NCBI RefSeq assembly: GCF_001310275.1
Contig: NZ_LGYZ01000083.1
Coordinates: forward strand, 114,770 to 178,769
Reading direction: 5' to 3'
Source: Nocardia arizonensis
GTDB taxonomy: Bacteria; Actinomycetota; Actinomycetes; Mycobacteriales; Mycobacteriaceae
Length of the DNA stretch: 64,000 bases
Shown: positions 43,131-52,734 of the stretch, piece after piece
How positions within the stretch are numbered: the first letter of the stretch is position 1
Layout of the letters: each line of letters starts with the position of its first letter
Translations under genes and position numbers: made by a program
The notes under the pieces: generated by a model
What the model was told of the DNA's origin: nothing
Seen by the model: only the letters and a program-made list of their open reading frames with translations
Databases searched by the model: none

Positions 43131-44864
43131 TCACCGCGGATACAGAGTCGCGATCGTATCCCGGAAATCCTCCTCGATCACGGCGCGCCGCAACCTCAGT
43201 GACGCGGTCACCTGTCCTTTCGCGGCCGAGAAGTCCTCGGGCAGGACCGCGAACCGGCGGATCGACTCCGCTCTCGACACCAGCTTGTTCGCGGCCTCGA
43301 CCGCCGTGGCGATCTCGGCGATCAGCCCGCTGTCGCCCGTGGGGACACCCAGCGAGCAGTCGAGGTCTCGGTCAGCGGCCCACCGTGAGAGCGCGGCGAC
43401 ATCGACGGTGATCAGCGCCGTTACGTAGGGACGACCTTCCCCGACCAGCATGCAGTCGTTCACCAACGGGTGCAGCCGGATTCGGTCCTCCAACGGCGCG
43501 GGCGCCACGTTCTTGCCGCCACTGGTGACGATGATCTCCCGGCGCCGCCCGGTGATGTACAGGAATCCGTCGTCATCGAGTCGACCGAGGTCGCCGGTCG
43601 CCAGCCACGATGCATCGCGGCCCGCTCCATCCGGCCAGTATCCGGCGAAGACCTGGTCACCCCGCACCAGGATCTCCCCCTCGGGGCTGATCGCGATCGT
43701 CGTACCCGGCGCGGGTCTGCCCACCGCATCGGGCCGGTTCGCGTCGGGCGCGCTCATGCTGACCGTCGAGGATGCCTCGGTCAGACCGTAGGCGCCGAGG
43801 ATCTCCACGCCCAATCCAGCGAAGAAGTCGGCCGTGGACGGCTCCAGAGACGCCCCACCCGAGATTATGTACTCGAGGCTGCCACCCACGATGTCACGCA
43901 GTTTTCGGTGCTCCTCGTCGAATCCGGCCGTCGCGTCCGATCCAACCTCCGTACCGTACCGCTCGGCATGCCCCTTCGCGATCAGGGCCTTCTCGACCAT
44001 GTCATACGACGTTTCGCCAACCACCTGGCGTGCGAGCTTCCGTATCTTCTCCAGCAGGTGGGGCACCCCGACCAGAAATGTGGGCCGGAAGGACGGCAGT
44101 TCGCGGATCAGATCCCCGGGCGTGCCGACAAGCCCGGTACGGACACCGGCCCATACACACGCGAACTGGGTGACGCGCCCGTACACATGGGCGAGTGGCA
44201 GGAACAACAGTGTTTCGCCGCGCTCCCGACAGAACACCTCGTCCAACAACCTCACCACGTTCGCTGCGGCGGTGAAGATATTACGATGAGTCAACATACA
44301 GCCCTTTGGCACCCCGGTCGTGCCGCTGGTGTAGACGATCGTCGCGAGGTCGTCCGCTCGGACGGCAGCCCGGCGTCGCTCCCACACATCGTCCGATATC
44401 ACCCGGCCGTGCTCGATCAGCTCGTCGAAGGACGAACCCAGCAGCCACCGTGTCGCGATCGCCTCCCCCACGAGCTCGAGTTGCGTGTCGGTCTCGGCGA
44501 AACATGCGCTCGGGCGGGAGTGCTCCAGGATGTGGCGGATCTGCTCGGGTGAGGATGTGGGATAGACCGGTACCGTCACCGCCCCCACACTCAGCAAGGC
44601 AAAGTCCACCGCCGACCACTCGTAGCTCGTGTTACCCAAGACCAGTACGCGATCCCCCGCGCGGATTCCGGCCGCCACCAGCCCTTTGGCGAGACGGCGG
44701 ACCACATCCGCGAACTCCGTCGCGGCGATGTCTCGCCACCCACCCGCAGTCCGGCAGCTGAACACAGAGTCTGCGGGTGAACGCGCCGCGTTCTCGAACA
44801 CCATGTCGGCGAGTCCGACGTCGGCGGTGGGCTTCACCAGAAGTGGAATAGCATGTTCCCGCAC
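43131..44864 (-). CDS. Long-chain acyl-CoA ligase-like protein with an altered A10 lysine
   Basis: 577 residues of the FadD15-like AMP-forming family: IVYTSGTTGVPKGCM near residue 183, AYGLTEAS near 338, and ATGDLGRLDDDGFLYITGR near 430. The C-terminal segment that normally holds the catalytic lysine (TPxxKxxR) reads TASLRLRR: the lysine position is Arg. That residue is needed for adenylation in known members, so activity may be reduced or changed. It would otherwise activate a fatty acid starter or recycle the acyl product. It converges on the thioesterase gene. Confidence 0.86.
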   Translation of the reverse strand: MREHAIPLLVKPTADVGLADMVFENAARSPADSVFSCRTAGGWRDIAATEFADVVRRLAKGLVAAGIRAGDRVLVLGNTSYEWSAVDFALLSVGAVTVPVYPTSSPEQIRHILEHSRPSACFAETDTQLELVGEAIATRWLLGSSFDELIEHGRVISDDVWERRRAAVRADDLATIVYTSGTTGVPKGCMLTHRNIFTAAANVVRLLDEVFCRERGETLLFLPLAHVYGRVTQFACVWAGVRTGLVGTPGDLIRELPSFRPTFLVGVPHLLEKIRKLARQVVGETSYDMVEKALIAKGHAERYGTEVGSDATAGFDEEHRKLRDIVGGSLEYIISGGASLEPSTADFFAGLGVEILGAYGLTEASSTVSMSAPDANRPDAVGRPAPGTTIAISPEGEILVRGDQVFAGYWPDGAGRDASWLATGDLGRLDDDGFLYITGRRREIIVTSGGKNVAPAPLEDRIRLHPLVNDCMLVGEGRPYVTALITVDVAALSRWAADRDLDCSLGVPTGDSGLIAEIATAVEAANKLVSRAESIRRFAVLPEDFSAAKGQVTASLRLRRAVIEEDFRDTIATLYPR

Positions 44865-44909
44865 GGCTCTCCTCGGCTCGCAGGAATTCGATTGTTGTCA
44901 AACCCGGAA

Positions 44910-45803
44910 TCAGACGTCGGATCCGATGTTTCGACCGGGCGTCGTGCCCGTGGTGATCCACGCCGCGACGGCGGGACCGATGACATCGCTGTCCTTCACC
45001 CACGACGCGTGGCCGAGATTCTGCACTCCCGACGAGGCGTCCAGGTGCCACCGGGTAACATTCGCCGACGGGATCCGGCCGCACAGAAACCGGACCGTCT
45101 TTTCCGGGCCGAGTGGGTCGCCGTCGATCGAGATCACCAGTACGGGCAACATGAGGTCACCGAGCAGCCGGTCGTAGTCCCGAGAGCTACCCCGTGGCCG
45201 GTATCGGCCGGTGCGGGCGTGCCGGACCCAGTCGGCCATGACACCGGCGGTCATCGGTCCGATCCCGCCACCTCCCGGCCAACGCCCACGTAGACGACAA
45301 ACCACGCCGACCCATTGTGTCGAGAACAGAATGCGCAGCTTCCGACCGGGAGGGAACGACCGCCAGTACACCGACCCGGTACCAATGGTGACGACACTCG
45401 CGACCCGCCCACGCTCGCCCGCCGCGTACAGCAGCGCCAGCTGCCCACCGAGACTGTGCCCGAATAGATGCAGCGGCGCGCCCGGGAAGCGGTCGCCGAG
45501 CGTGTCCACCACGGCGGGCAGGTCGACTTCGACAAGCTCACGGTAGCCGAAGTCCGGCATCGATTCCGGCTCCGGTCCGCTCTCGCCCTGGGCACGCAAA
45601 TCCACGAGGGCAACGGCGAAACCCGCGGCGTGCAGCGCTGCGACCAGCGGAAGATAGAACCTGGCCTCGATGGCCATCCCGGGCAGAATCAATACTATCG
45701 GCGCCGCCGGGTCCGGATGTGGCAGGACCCGCAACGCGAGATCCGCGCCGTCGGGCACACTGACCACGGCCGGCTCCATCTCAACGGAAACTCGCCCCGA
45801 CAT
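44910..45803 (-). CDS. Alpha/beta hydrolase (serine aminopeptidase S33-like)
   Basis: 297 residues. GHSLGGQLALLY is the nucleophile elbow near residue 118, the oxyanion segment is LILPGMAIEARFY, and the Asp/His pair is plausible in ISIDGDPLG and NLGHASWV. No signal peptide. In the same direction and 45 bases upstream of the ligase gene, so both may share a transcript. It may hydrolyse or transfer an ester or act as a type II thioesterase; the substrate is unknown. Confidence 0.83.
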   Translation of the reverse strand: MSGRVSVEMEPAVVSVPDGADLALRVLPHPDPAAPIVLILPGMAIEARFYLPLVAALHAAGFAVALVDLRAQGESGPEPESMPDFGYRELVEVDLPAVVDTLGDRFPGAPLHLFGHSLGGQLALLYAAGERGRVASVVTIGTGSVYWRSFPPGRKLRILFSTQWVGVVCRLRGRWPGGGGIGPMTAGVMADWVRHARTGRYRPRGSSRDYDRLLGDLMLPVLVISIDGDPLGPEKTVRFLCGRIPSANVTRWHLDASSGVQNLGHASWVKDSDVIGPAVAAWITTGTTPGRNIGSDV

Positions 45804-46086
45804 CAGAATCCACCCCCACGGCGGCGATCGGCCACCAATTCAGTTGCCATACAGCTATTCCCGCACAGCGGGGTGTCGAACCCCCAGGACCATCGCCAGA
45901 ATCTATCGGCTGAACGCAGTTCCGCCTCGCCGCACCGTCGAACAGACCCGGGGTCGCTCCGCCATCGAGCCGATACGACGCGTACCGGTTGCCGCGACCC
46001 ACCCGAGTACCATGCACCCGACAGGCGCGGAACTTGCGGCACCGCAGGATAATCCGCCTGCAACGCGCGGACGGACGAGGTGATCG

Positions 46087-46734
46087 GTGAACTTCACGGT
46101 GGGTTTCGACCTGGACATGACGCTGATCGATACGCGCCCCGGCGTCGCCCGACTGATCACCATGGCCGCCGCCGAATTCGGAATACATCTCGATGAGGAC
46201 GAGGTAGCCATGCGACTCGGCCCTCGGACTGCGGAACTGCTCGCCGAGTCTGGCGCACCCGCAGAGGTGATTCCGACGCTGGTGGCCCGTTATCGCGCAC
46301 TGTATCCCTCGATCATCGCGGAGGTCGCGCCGATGGCGGGGGCCGCGGCGGCACTCGAGGCGGTGCGCCGGCGAGGCGGGCAGGTCGTCGTGGTGACAGG
46401 AAAACATCAGCCGCACGCCCAACTTCATATCGACACACTCGGTTGGAAGATCGATCGACTGGTAGGCGGGCTGTGGTCGACTAACAAGGCGGAAGCCCTA
46501 CGCACGCACGGGGTCTCGATCTTCGTCGGAGACCATGCGGGCGATATGGTCGGCGCCCGCGCGGCCGAGGTCATCGCTGTCGGAGTCGTCACAGGTCCGT
46601 GCGATGCCGGTCAACTGTGGGATGCAGGCGCGGATGTCGTTCTCGCCGATCTCCTCGAATTCCCACGCTGGTTGGCCATCGCGGGGCCGCGCCGAGTCGA
46701 CCATGCCCAACACCAATATCGACACTCCCGCTAG
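46087..46734 (+). CDS. HAD-superfamily hydrolase (phosphoglycolate phosphatase-like)
   Basis: 215 residues from GTG. Motif I is FDLDMTLIDTRPGV, motif II VVVTGKHQPH, motif III a Lys in STNKAEAL, and motif IV IFVGDHAGDMVGARAAEV. The residue after the second Asp of motif I is Met rather than the usual Gly, a mild deviation. Diverges from the alpha/beta hydrolase gene. Last intact gene before the transposase remnant; it may be ordinary metabolism rather than part of the cluster. Confidence 0.8.
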   Translation: MNFTVGFDLDMTLIDTRPGVARLITMAAAEFGIHLDEDEVAMRLGPRTAELLAESGAPAEVIPTLVARYRALYPSIIAEVAPMAGAAAALEAVRRRGGQVVVVTGKHQPHAQLHIDTLGWKIDRLVGGLWSTNKAEALRTHGVSIFVGDHAGDMVGARAAEVIAVGVVTGPCDAGQLWDAGADVVLADLLEFPRWLAIAGPRRVDHAQHQYRHSR

Positions 46735-47066
46735 GCTATATCGAACAATCACGCAGCGCGCAGGCATCACAGCGAACGGGACTGATCGGCCGCGCATCGA
46801 GCCGATCCCCTCCACGCCGATGAGCGGAATACCTGTCGTGACCTCACGGACCCGCAGCGCGGCGTCGAAGGCGGGAGCGGCGTCATAGCATACGAACCCG
46901 TAGACCCAGTTCCCGCGACGGGCCAGGTTCCTCCGCGCGCGCCAGCGCCGGTCGGACATCATCGAGTGTCCGCGCGCTGAAAACGGTTCCCCGATCGTGG
47001 AAGACGGTACTTCGCCGGCTCCGCCGGTCGTCGAACCGCGCGACACCGAATTCCGATCGTTCGCGC

Positions 47067-47470
47067 GCCTTTGACGGCGACGGTGTAGGCGATGCCGCGG
47101 TCGGTGAGCCCGGTGCGGAATTCGGTGGCGTCGCCGTATCCGGCATCGGCGCCCAGCACCGGAGGCGGCCTGCGTCCCCATGCCAGCAGCTCGTCGATCA
47201 TTTCCAGCGCCTGCTCCCATTTGCGGCGGTGCCGTTCACCACCGGGGATGGCGGCTTTGGCGCGCCGGGCCGCGATCGCCGCGGCTTCGCCGGGTTCTGC
47301 GGCGGCGTGATCGTCCCAGCTCTCAGGCACGAACAGCCGCCAATTCAGCGGGCACGAGGCGGTGTCGGTGACCGTGTGCACGCTGACCGCGACTTGGAGG
47401 TTGCCGACCTTGCCGAGAGTGCCCGAATACTGGCGCGCCACGCACGGCGAGGAAACGACGGCCCGCACTG
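47067..47470 (-). mobile_element. IS701-like transposase remnant
   Basis: About 125 codons on the minus strand match the middle of IS701-type DDE transposases: ARQYSGTLGKVGNLQVAV, LFVPESWDD, then LGADAGYGD with a catalytic Asp, and GIAYTVAVKG. The N-terminal and C-terminal parts are missing and the frame then runs into unrelated sequence. It stops about 35 bases from the prpC stop codon. No terminal inverted repeats were recognised. It marks an old insertion at the boundary between the biosynthetic cluster and the propionate locus. Confidence 0.75.
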
Positions 47471-47502
47471 TTGTGCGAGCCGTCGATGACTGGGCGGAGA
47501 AA

Positions 47503-48630
47503 TCAGGCGACAACCGAGCGCTGCGGCACGCCCACGTACTCGCTCAGCGGGCGGATCAACGCGTTCGACTCACCCTGTTCGACGATGTGGGCTGCCCAGC
47601 CGGTGATACGGCTCATCACGAATATCGGGGTGAACACTTCGATGTCGAAACCGAGCAGGTAATAGGCCGGGCCGGTCGGGAAGTCGAGATTCGGCTTGAC
47701 CCCGGTGGCCTCGTTCATGGTGCGTTCGAGGGTCTCGTAGATCTGCACCCACTTGCCGCCGTCGGTCACCGCGGCGATGTCCAGGAACGCCTTCTTCATG
47801 GTGGGTACCCTGGAGTCACCGTTCTTGTAGACACGGTGGCCGAAGCCCATCACTTTTTCCTTCTTGGCCAGCTTGTCGCGCATCCACTGCTCGGCCAGGG
47901 CGGGATCGTCGATCTCGAGCATGTCGTGCATGACCGCTTCGTTGGCTCCGCCGTGCAGCGGGCCTTTCAGCGCGCCGATGGCGGCGGTGACCGCGCTGTA
48001 GATGTCCGACAGCGTCGAGGTGACCACGCGGGCGGCGAAGGTGGAGGCGTTGAAACTGTGCTCGGCGTAGAGGATCAGCGAGACCTCGAACGCTGTGACC
48101 AGTTCGCGCGCGGGAATGGTGCCGAAGCACATGTTCAGGAAGTTCTCGGCGTAACCCAGATGCGAATGCGGCGGAATCGGATCGAGGCCGTGCCGGCGCC
48201 GGTGATCGGCCGCGACGATCGTCGGCAGCACCGCGAGCATGCGCAGGGCCTTGGCGCGGTTGGCCTTCGCCGAATTGTCGTCCTCGGCGGGATCCTCGGC
48301 GCCGAGGTAGCTGATCGCGGTGCGCACCACGTCCATCGGGTGGCAGTTGTCGGGCATCTTGGCCACCAGCGACAGCAGCGACCGGTCGGCGCGGCGCGAG
48401 GCGCGTTCACGCTGCTGGAACTCCGCGAGTTCGGTGTGCGAGGGCAGTTCGCCGTACCACAGCAGGTAGGCGACCTGCTCGAAGGAGCAGTGCGCGGCCA
48501 GATCCTGCACCGCGTATCCCCGGTAGGTCAGCGAGTTGGTCTCGGGCACCACTTTCGAGACGGCGGTGGTGTCGACGACAACTCCCGCCAGCCCCTTGTA
48601 GATGGTCGGTATCGCGGTCTCCATCATCAC
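47503..48630 (-). CDS. prpC: 2-Methylcitrate synthase
   Basis: 375 residues of the citrate synthase family: HSFNASTFAARVV and GPLHGGANEAVM carry the two catalytic His, and FGHRVYKNGDSR the substrate-binding region. The short length and the position after prpB identify it as the methylcitrate type. It condenses propionyl-CoA with oxaloacetate in the methylcitrate cycle. Its start overlaps prpB by four bases, in the order prpD-prpB-prpC. It can often act on acetyl-CoA too. Confidence 0.93.
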   Translation of the reverse strand: MMMETAIPTIYKGLAGVVVDTTAVSKVVPETNSLTYRGYAVQDLAAHCSFEQVAYLLWYGELPSHTELAEFQQRERASRRADRSLLSLVAKMPDNCHPMDVVRTAISYLGAEDPAEDDNSAKANRAKALRMLAVLPTIVAADHRRRHGLDPIPPHSHLGYAENFLNMCFGTIPARELVTAFEVSLILYAEHSFNASTFAARVVTSTLSDIYSAVTAAIGALKGPLHGGANEAVMHDMLEIDDPALAEQWMRDKLAKKEKVMGFGHRVYKNGDSRVPTMKKAFLDIAAVTDGGKWVQIYETLERTMNEATGVKPNLDFPTGPAYYLLGFDIEVFTPIFVMSRITGWAAHIVEQGESNALIRPLSEYVGVPQRSVVA

Positions 48631-49541
48631 CGGTTTCCTTCCAGAGTGAAATTGAAGATCTCGGAGTCGAATTCGTTGTAGCGCTCGTACTGGAGCAGTT
48701 CGTAGAGCCGGGAGCGGTGCTGCATCGTGTCAAGCAGCCCGGATTGCGTTCCCCGCTCGAAGATCTCGCGCAACCCGGCCTCGGCGGCGAACATCGCCAA
48801 CCGCAAGGTCGTCACGGGGTAGATGACCGCGTTGAAACCGACCTTCTCCAGCGTCGAGGCCGGAATCAGCTCGGATTTACCGAATTCGGTCATATTCGCC
48901 AGCAGCGGCGTGTCGACGGCGGCTCGGAACTTCTCGAAATCGGCGACGGTGTGCAGCGCCTCGGTGAAGATCAGGTCCGCTCCCGCTTCGGCGTAGGCTT
49001 TCGCCCGCGAGATCGCGGCGTCGATGCCCTCGATCCCGGCGGCGTCGGTGCGCGCGCAGATCACGAAATCCGGGTCCCGGCGGGCCGATACGGCCGCGCG
49101 CAGGCGCCGCACCATCTCGCCGGTCGGCACCACGGCTTTGCCGTCGAGGTGACCGCAGCGCTTCGGGTTGACCTGATCCTCGAGATGCAACGCGGCCAGG
49201 CCAGCGTCCTCCAGGATCGTCACGGTCCGGGCGGCGCTCATGGGTTCGCCGAATCCGGTGTCGGCGTCGATGAGCACCGGCAGATCCGTGACCCGGGCGA
49301 TCTGCCTGCCGCGCTCGGCGACCTCGGTCAACGTCGTCAGGCCGATGTCGGGAAGCGCGAGATCTGCGGAGACAACGGCTCCGGAGACGTAGACGCCTTC
49401 GAAGCCGATCTCCTGGATCAGCCTCGCGACCAGCGGGTTGAACGCCCCCGGGATGCGCTGGATCTTCCCCGAGGTCAGACCGGCGCGAAATGCTTTGCGC
49501 TTGTCCGAGGCCGAGGTGTTCGCGGCCAGCGGCCCGGCCAT
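48627..49541 (-). CDS. prpB: Methylisocitrate lyase
   Basis: 304 residues of the PEP mutase/isocitrate lyase fold. VYVSGAVVSADLALPDIG, LIDADTGFGEP, HLEDQVNPKRCGHLDGK (the KRCGH loop with the catalytic Cys) and ICARTDA are diagnostic. It splits methylisocitrate into succinate and pyruvate. It overlaps prpD at 49541 and prpC at its other end, so all three enzymes are coupled. Confidence 0.94.
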   Translation of the reverse strand: MAGPLAANTSASDKRKAFRAGLTSGKIQRIPGAFNPLVARLIQEIGFEGVYVSGAVVSADLALPDIGLTTLTEVAERGRQIARVTDLPVLIDADTGFGEPMSAARTVTILEDAGLAALHLEDQVNPKRCGHLDGKAVVPTGEMVRRLRAAVSARRDPDFVICARTDAAGIEGIDAAISRAKAYAEAGADLIFTEALHTVADFEKFRAAVDTPLLANMTEFGKSELIPASTLEKVGFNAVIYPVTTLRLAMFAAEAGLREIFERGTQSGLLDTMQHRSRLYELLQYERYNEFDSEIFNFTLEGNR

Positions 49542-51043
49542 CAGAACAGGCCCTTCGGCGCGCGGGGCGCGCGGGCGAGCACATCCGGCGAGACGGTGAA
49601 CGTGAGCTCCGACAGGTCATCGGCGGACAGCTCACCCGCACGCTGGACCACCGCCAGGAAGCGATCCTGTTCGGCGGGCTCGATCACACCCTCGGCCAAA
49701 GTGCGGAACTTGGCGATGTACTGCTCGCGCGCGAACGGCCGCGCACCGAGCGGATGAGCATCGGCGACGGCGAGTTCGTCGACGATCACCTCACCGCTCT
49801 TCAGGGTGACCTCGGCGCGCGCGCCGAACGCCTTCTCGTTCGGGTCGTTCGAGTGGTAGCGGCGGGTCCATTCCGGGTCCTCGGCGGTGGAGATCTTGTT
49901 CCACAGCGCGATCGTGTCCGGGCGCCGGGCGCGTTCGGGGGCGTAGGAGCGCTCGTGGTGCCAGGTGCCGTCCTGGAGGGCGACGGCGAAGATGTACATG
50001 ACCGAGTGATCCAGGGTCTCGCGCGAGGCGGCCGGATCGAACTTCTGCGGATCACCCGAGCCGGTGCCGATCACCACGTGGGTGTGATGGCTGGTGTGCA
50101 GCACGATCGAGGCGATCTGCGACAGGTCGCCGACGCGGTCACGCAGGCGGCGGGCCAGATCGATGGGGGCCTGCGACTGGTATTCGGCCGAGTGTTGCTT
50201 GGTGTAGGTGTCGAGGATGCCGCGCTTGGGCTCACCGGGACCGGGCAGCGGCACCGAGTACTCCTTCCCGGGTCCGCCCAGCAGCCAGGCGATCACACCG
50301 TCCTCGCCCTCCCAGATCGGCGACGGCGCGCCCTCCCCACGCAGCGCCCGGTCGACCGCCTCCACCGCCATCTTCCCGGCGAAGGCGGGCGCGTACGCCT
50401 TCCAGCTCGAGATCTCGCCCTTGCGCGACTGCCTGGTCGCGGTCGTGGTGTGCAATGCCTGGCCGATCGCCTGGTAGATGGTCTCGACGTCCAGGCCGAG
50501 CAGGGTGCCGATCCCGGCGGCGGCCGACGGGCCGAGGTGGGCGACGTGGTCGATCTTGTGCTCGTGCAGGCAGATCGAGCGCACCAGATCCACCTGGATC
50601 TCGTAACCGGTCGCCAGACCCCGGATCAGATCGCGTCCGTCGCGGCCGGTGTGCTGGGCGACCGCCAGGATCGACGGGATGTTGTCACCGGGATGGGAGT
50701 ACTCGGCGGCCAGGAAGGTGTCGTGGAAGTCGAGTTCGCGCACCGCGACACCGTTGGCCCACGCCGCCCACTCCGGGGAAAAGCGGCCCTCGGCGCCGAA
50801 CACCGTCGCCCCGGGTGTGTACGGATGAGTCAGTGCCTGGGCGCGAGCAGTGGACACCGGCCCTCGCGTCAGCGACGCGGCCGCGACCGCCGCGTTGTCG
50901 ATGATCCGGTTGACGATCATCTCCTCGACCTCGGGAACGACCGCGACCGGATCCGCGGCCACCTCGGCGATCCGCCACGCGAGGTGTTCCTCGCGCGGAA
51001 AGTTCTCGGCCGAACGGTGCGTGCGGACTAGATGGTTCTTCAC
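49541..51043 (-). CDS. prpD: 2-Methylcitrate dehydratase
   Basis: 500 residues from the GTG at 51043, which has GGAGGG seven bases upstream and gives an N-terminus (RTHRSAENFPREEHLAWRIAE) like the mycobacterial protein. MmgE/PrpD family: DFHDTFLAAEYSHPGDNIP, HKIDHVAHLGPSAAA, and SSWKAYAPAFAGKMAVEA. It dehydrates 2-methylcitrate to cis-methylaconitate without an Fe-S cluster. First gene of prpDBC, opposite to prpR. Confidence 0.93.
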   Translation of the reverse strand: MKNHLVRTHRSAENFPREEHLAWRIAEVAADPVAVVPEVEEMIVNRIIDNAAVAAASLTRGPVSTARAQALTHPYTPGATVFGAEGRFSPEWAAWANGVAVRELDFHDTFLAAEYSHPGDNIPSILAVAQHTGRDGRDLIRGLATGYEIQVDLVRSICLHEHKIDHVAHLGPSAAAGIGTLLGLDVETIYQAIGQALHTTTATRQSRKGEISSWKAYAPAFAGKMAVEAVDRALRGEGAPSPIWEGEDGVIAWLLGGPGKEYSVPLPGPGEPKRGILDTYTKQHSAEYQSQAPIDLARRLRDRVGDLSQIASIVLHTSHHTHVVIGTGSGDPQKFDPAASRETLDHSVMYIFAVALQDGTWHHERSYAPERARRPDTIALWNKISTAEDPEWTRRYHSNDPNEKAFGARAEVTLKSGEVIVDELAVADAHPLGARPFAREQYIAKFRTLAEGVIEPAEQDRFLAVVQRAGELSADDLSELTFTVSPDVLARAPRAPKGLF

Positions 51044-51117
51044 GGTCCAGACCCTCCAAGATGTCGTTTTTCGCTCGTTTCGCACGCTACGCACCACCAA
51101 CAGCCGAAGAGAATACG

Positions 51118-51180
51118 TTGCAGAAAGCGAATTTTGCGGAAGCAGACCTGCAAATTTGCGTAATCTGCGAAAGCGCGCGG
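51118..51180. promoter_or_regulatory. PrpR/RamB-type binding region in the prpD-prpR gap
   Basis: Contains a perfect palindrome GCAAATTTGC at 51150-51159 and two imperfect relatives, GCGAATTTTGCG at 51127-51138 and a TTGCG...TGCGAA pair around 51157-51172. The known binding sites of mycobacterial PrpR and corynebacterial RamB centre on TTTGCAAA-type half sites. The cluster is upstream of both prpD and the end of prpR, and is the likely site where PrpR activates prpDBC. Confidence 0.6.
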
Positions 51181-51287
51181 CATGACGATCGAATGGGCGC
51201 CGACGAAGTATTTACCCTGAATTCCGGGAGAGGAATACTCGAGCACGATGTGACAACCGAGGCGAGATTGTTCTCCGTCGCGACCGA

Positions 51288-52712
51288 TCAATCATCGGTG
51301 ACGTGAGCCAGCGGAGCGTAGGGAGTGTTCGCCGGGCGATTCTCATCGGCGGCCAGCGGGCGCCCGATCTGGGGAAACGCTCGCTGACCGCACGCGGCCC
51401 GTTCACAGACGCGGCAGCCCGCGCCGATCGGAACGGCCACCGCAGGGTCGTCGAGGGGAAGGCCGTGCGAATACACGAGCTTCTCGGCGAAGGTCAGGTC
51501 ACAACCGAGACCCACCGCGAAATCACGCGCGGGGGCCAAGTAGCCGGGATTGCTCTCGCCGGTGGTGCGAGCCAACCAGAGGTAGGTACGCCCATCGGGC
51601 ATCTGCGCGATCTGGGTCAGGATCCGTCCCGGCGTGGCGAAGGCATCGTGCACCACCCACAACGGGCAACTACCGCCGACCCGCGAGAAATGGAAAGCCG
51701 TCGCGGACTGGCGCTTGGAGATATTGCCCGCCCGATCGGTGCGGACGAAGAAGAACGGCACACCACGCTGACCTTTTCGCTGCAACGTCGACAGCCGGTG
51801 ACAGACCGTCTCGAACCCGACCTCGAACTGCGCCGAGAGCAGATCGATGTCGTAGCGCAGTTCCTCCGCCGCTTCCAGGAACAGCCCATACGGCAGGATC
51901 AGCGCACCGGCGAAATAGTTCGCCAGACCGATCCGCAACAACCTGCGAGATTCCGCGGGCAACGTCGTAGTCTCGGCCAGCAATTGCTCGATCAACTCCG
52001 CGCAGCTGAGAAAGGCCAGCTGAGTAGCGAGCTGGAAAGCACGCTGCCCGACCGTCAGCCGACGCGCGAGAGTGAGCGTGCGCGCCGCCCGATCGTATAT
52101 CCGTTTGGGTCCCGGTTTCCTCGGGTCCTCCGAACGGATACGCACGACCACGTCATACCGATCATTCAGCATTCGAGCCAGTTGCAGATCCAAACCGCCG
52201 AGGGTGAAACCACTCGTGACAAACAATTCCTCGGCAGCGATATCCAAGGCGGCGATGTAATTGCGACGGTCGTAGAAATAGTCGCGAACATCCTCATACG
52301 GCATCGCCGTGCGTGAATTCCGCGCGGGCAGGTCAATACCCGCCGACAGCAGGTCGAGCTGCCCATTGGCCGCGCGAAGCCGACGATGCTGGCTGATCAA
52401 CAACCTGGCCGCGGTCGGTGCCCGCGACAACAAATCATCGAGTTCACCACCGGAGACAGCACCTGCCTCCGGATCCTGCGCGAACACCTCGTGAAGGTCG
52501 GCCAACAGCCGAGCATCGGTCTCCGCGGCGAAGAAACCCACCTCCAGATCGAAAGTGGCGGTCAACCGCATCAACACCGGAACCGTCAGCGGGCGTTGAT
52601 CGTTCTCGAGCTGATTGACATAGCTCACCGACAAACCCAGCGCCTTGGCCAGACCCGACTGCGACAACTTCCGTTGCTCACGCAACACCCGCAGCCGGCC
52701 ACCGGCATACAT
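51288..52712 (-). CDS. prpR: Short-chain fatty acyl transcriptional regulator PrpR/RamB
   Basis: 474 residues from the ATG at 52712 (a GTG three codons upstream is possible). N-terminal XRE helix-turn-helix: LRVLREQRKLSQSGLAKALG, then YVNQLENDQRPL. The long middle domain and the C-terminal CRVCERAACGQRAFP (four cysteines) match mycobacterial PrpR, reported to hold an Fe-S cluster. It senses propionyl-CoA-level metabolites and activates the methylcitrate genes. The frame is open further upstream to 53015, but that part has no family similarity. A cobalamin riboswitch and a small ORF lie upstream in the same direction, suggesting control by B12. Confidence 0.92.
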   Translation of the reverse strand: MYAGGRLRVLREQRKLSQSGLAKALGLSVSYVNQLENDQRPLTVPVLMRLTATFDLEVGFFAAETDARLLADLHEVFAQDPEAGAVSGGELDDLLSRAPTAARLLISQHRRLRAANGQLDLLSAGIDLPARNSRTAMPYEDVRDYFYDRRNYIAALDIAAEELFVTSGFTLGGLDLQLARMLNDRYDVVVRIRSEDPRKPGPKRIYDRAARTLTLARRLTVGQRAFQLATQLAFLSCAELIEQLLAETTTLPAESRRLLRIGLANYFAGALILPYGLFLEAAEELRYDIDLLSAQFEVGFETVCHRLSTLQRKGQRGVPFFFVRTDRAGNISKRQSATAFHFSRVGGSCPLWVVHDAFATPGRILTQIAQMPDGRTYLWLARTTGESNPGYLAPARDFAVGLGCDLTFAEKLVYSHGLPLDDPAVAVPIGAGCRVCERAACGQRAFPQIGRPLAADENRPANTPYAPLAHVTDD

Positions 52713-52734
52713 CTTCTCCACCGCAGCACCCTTG

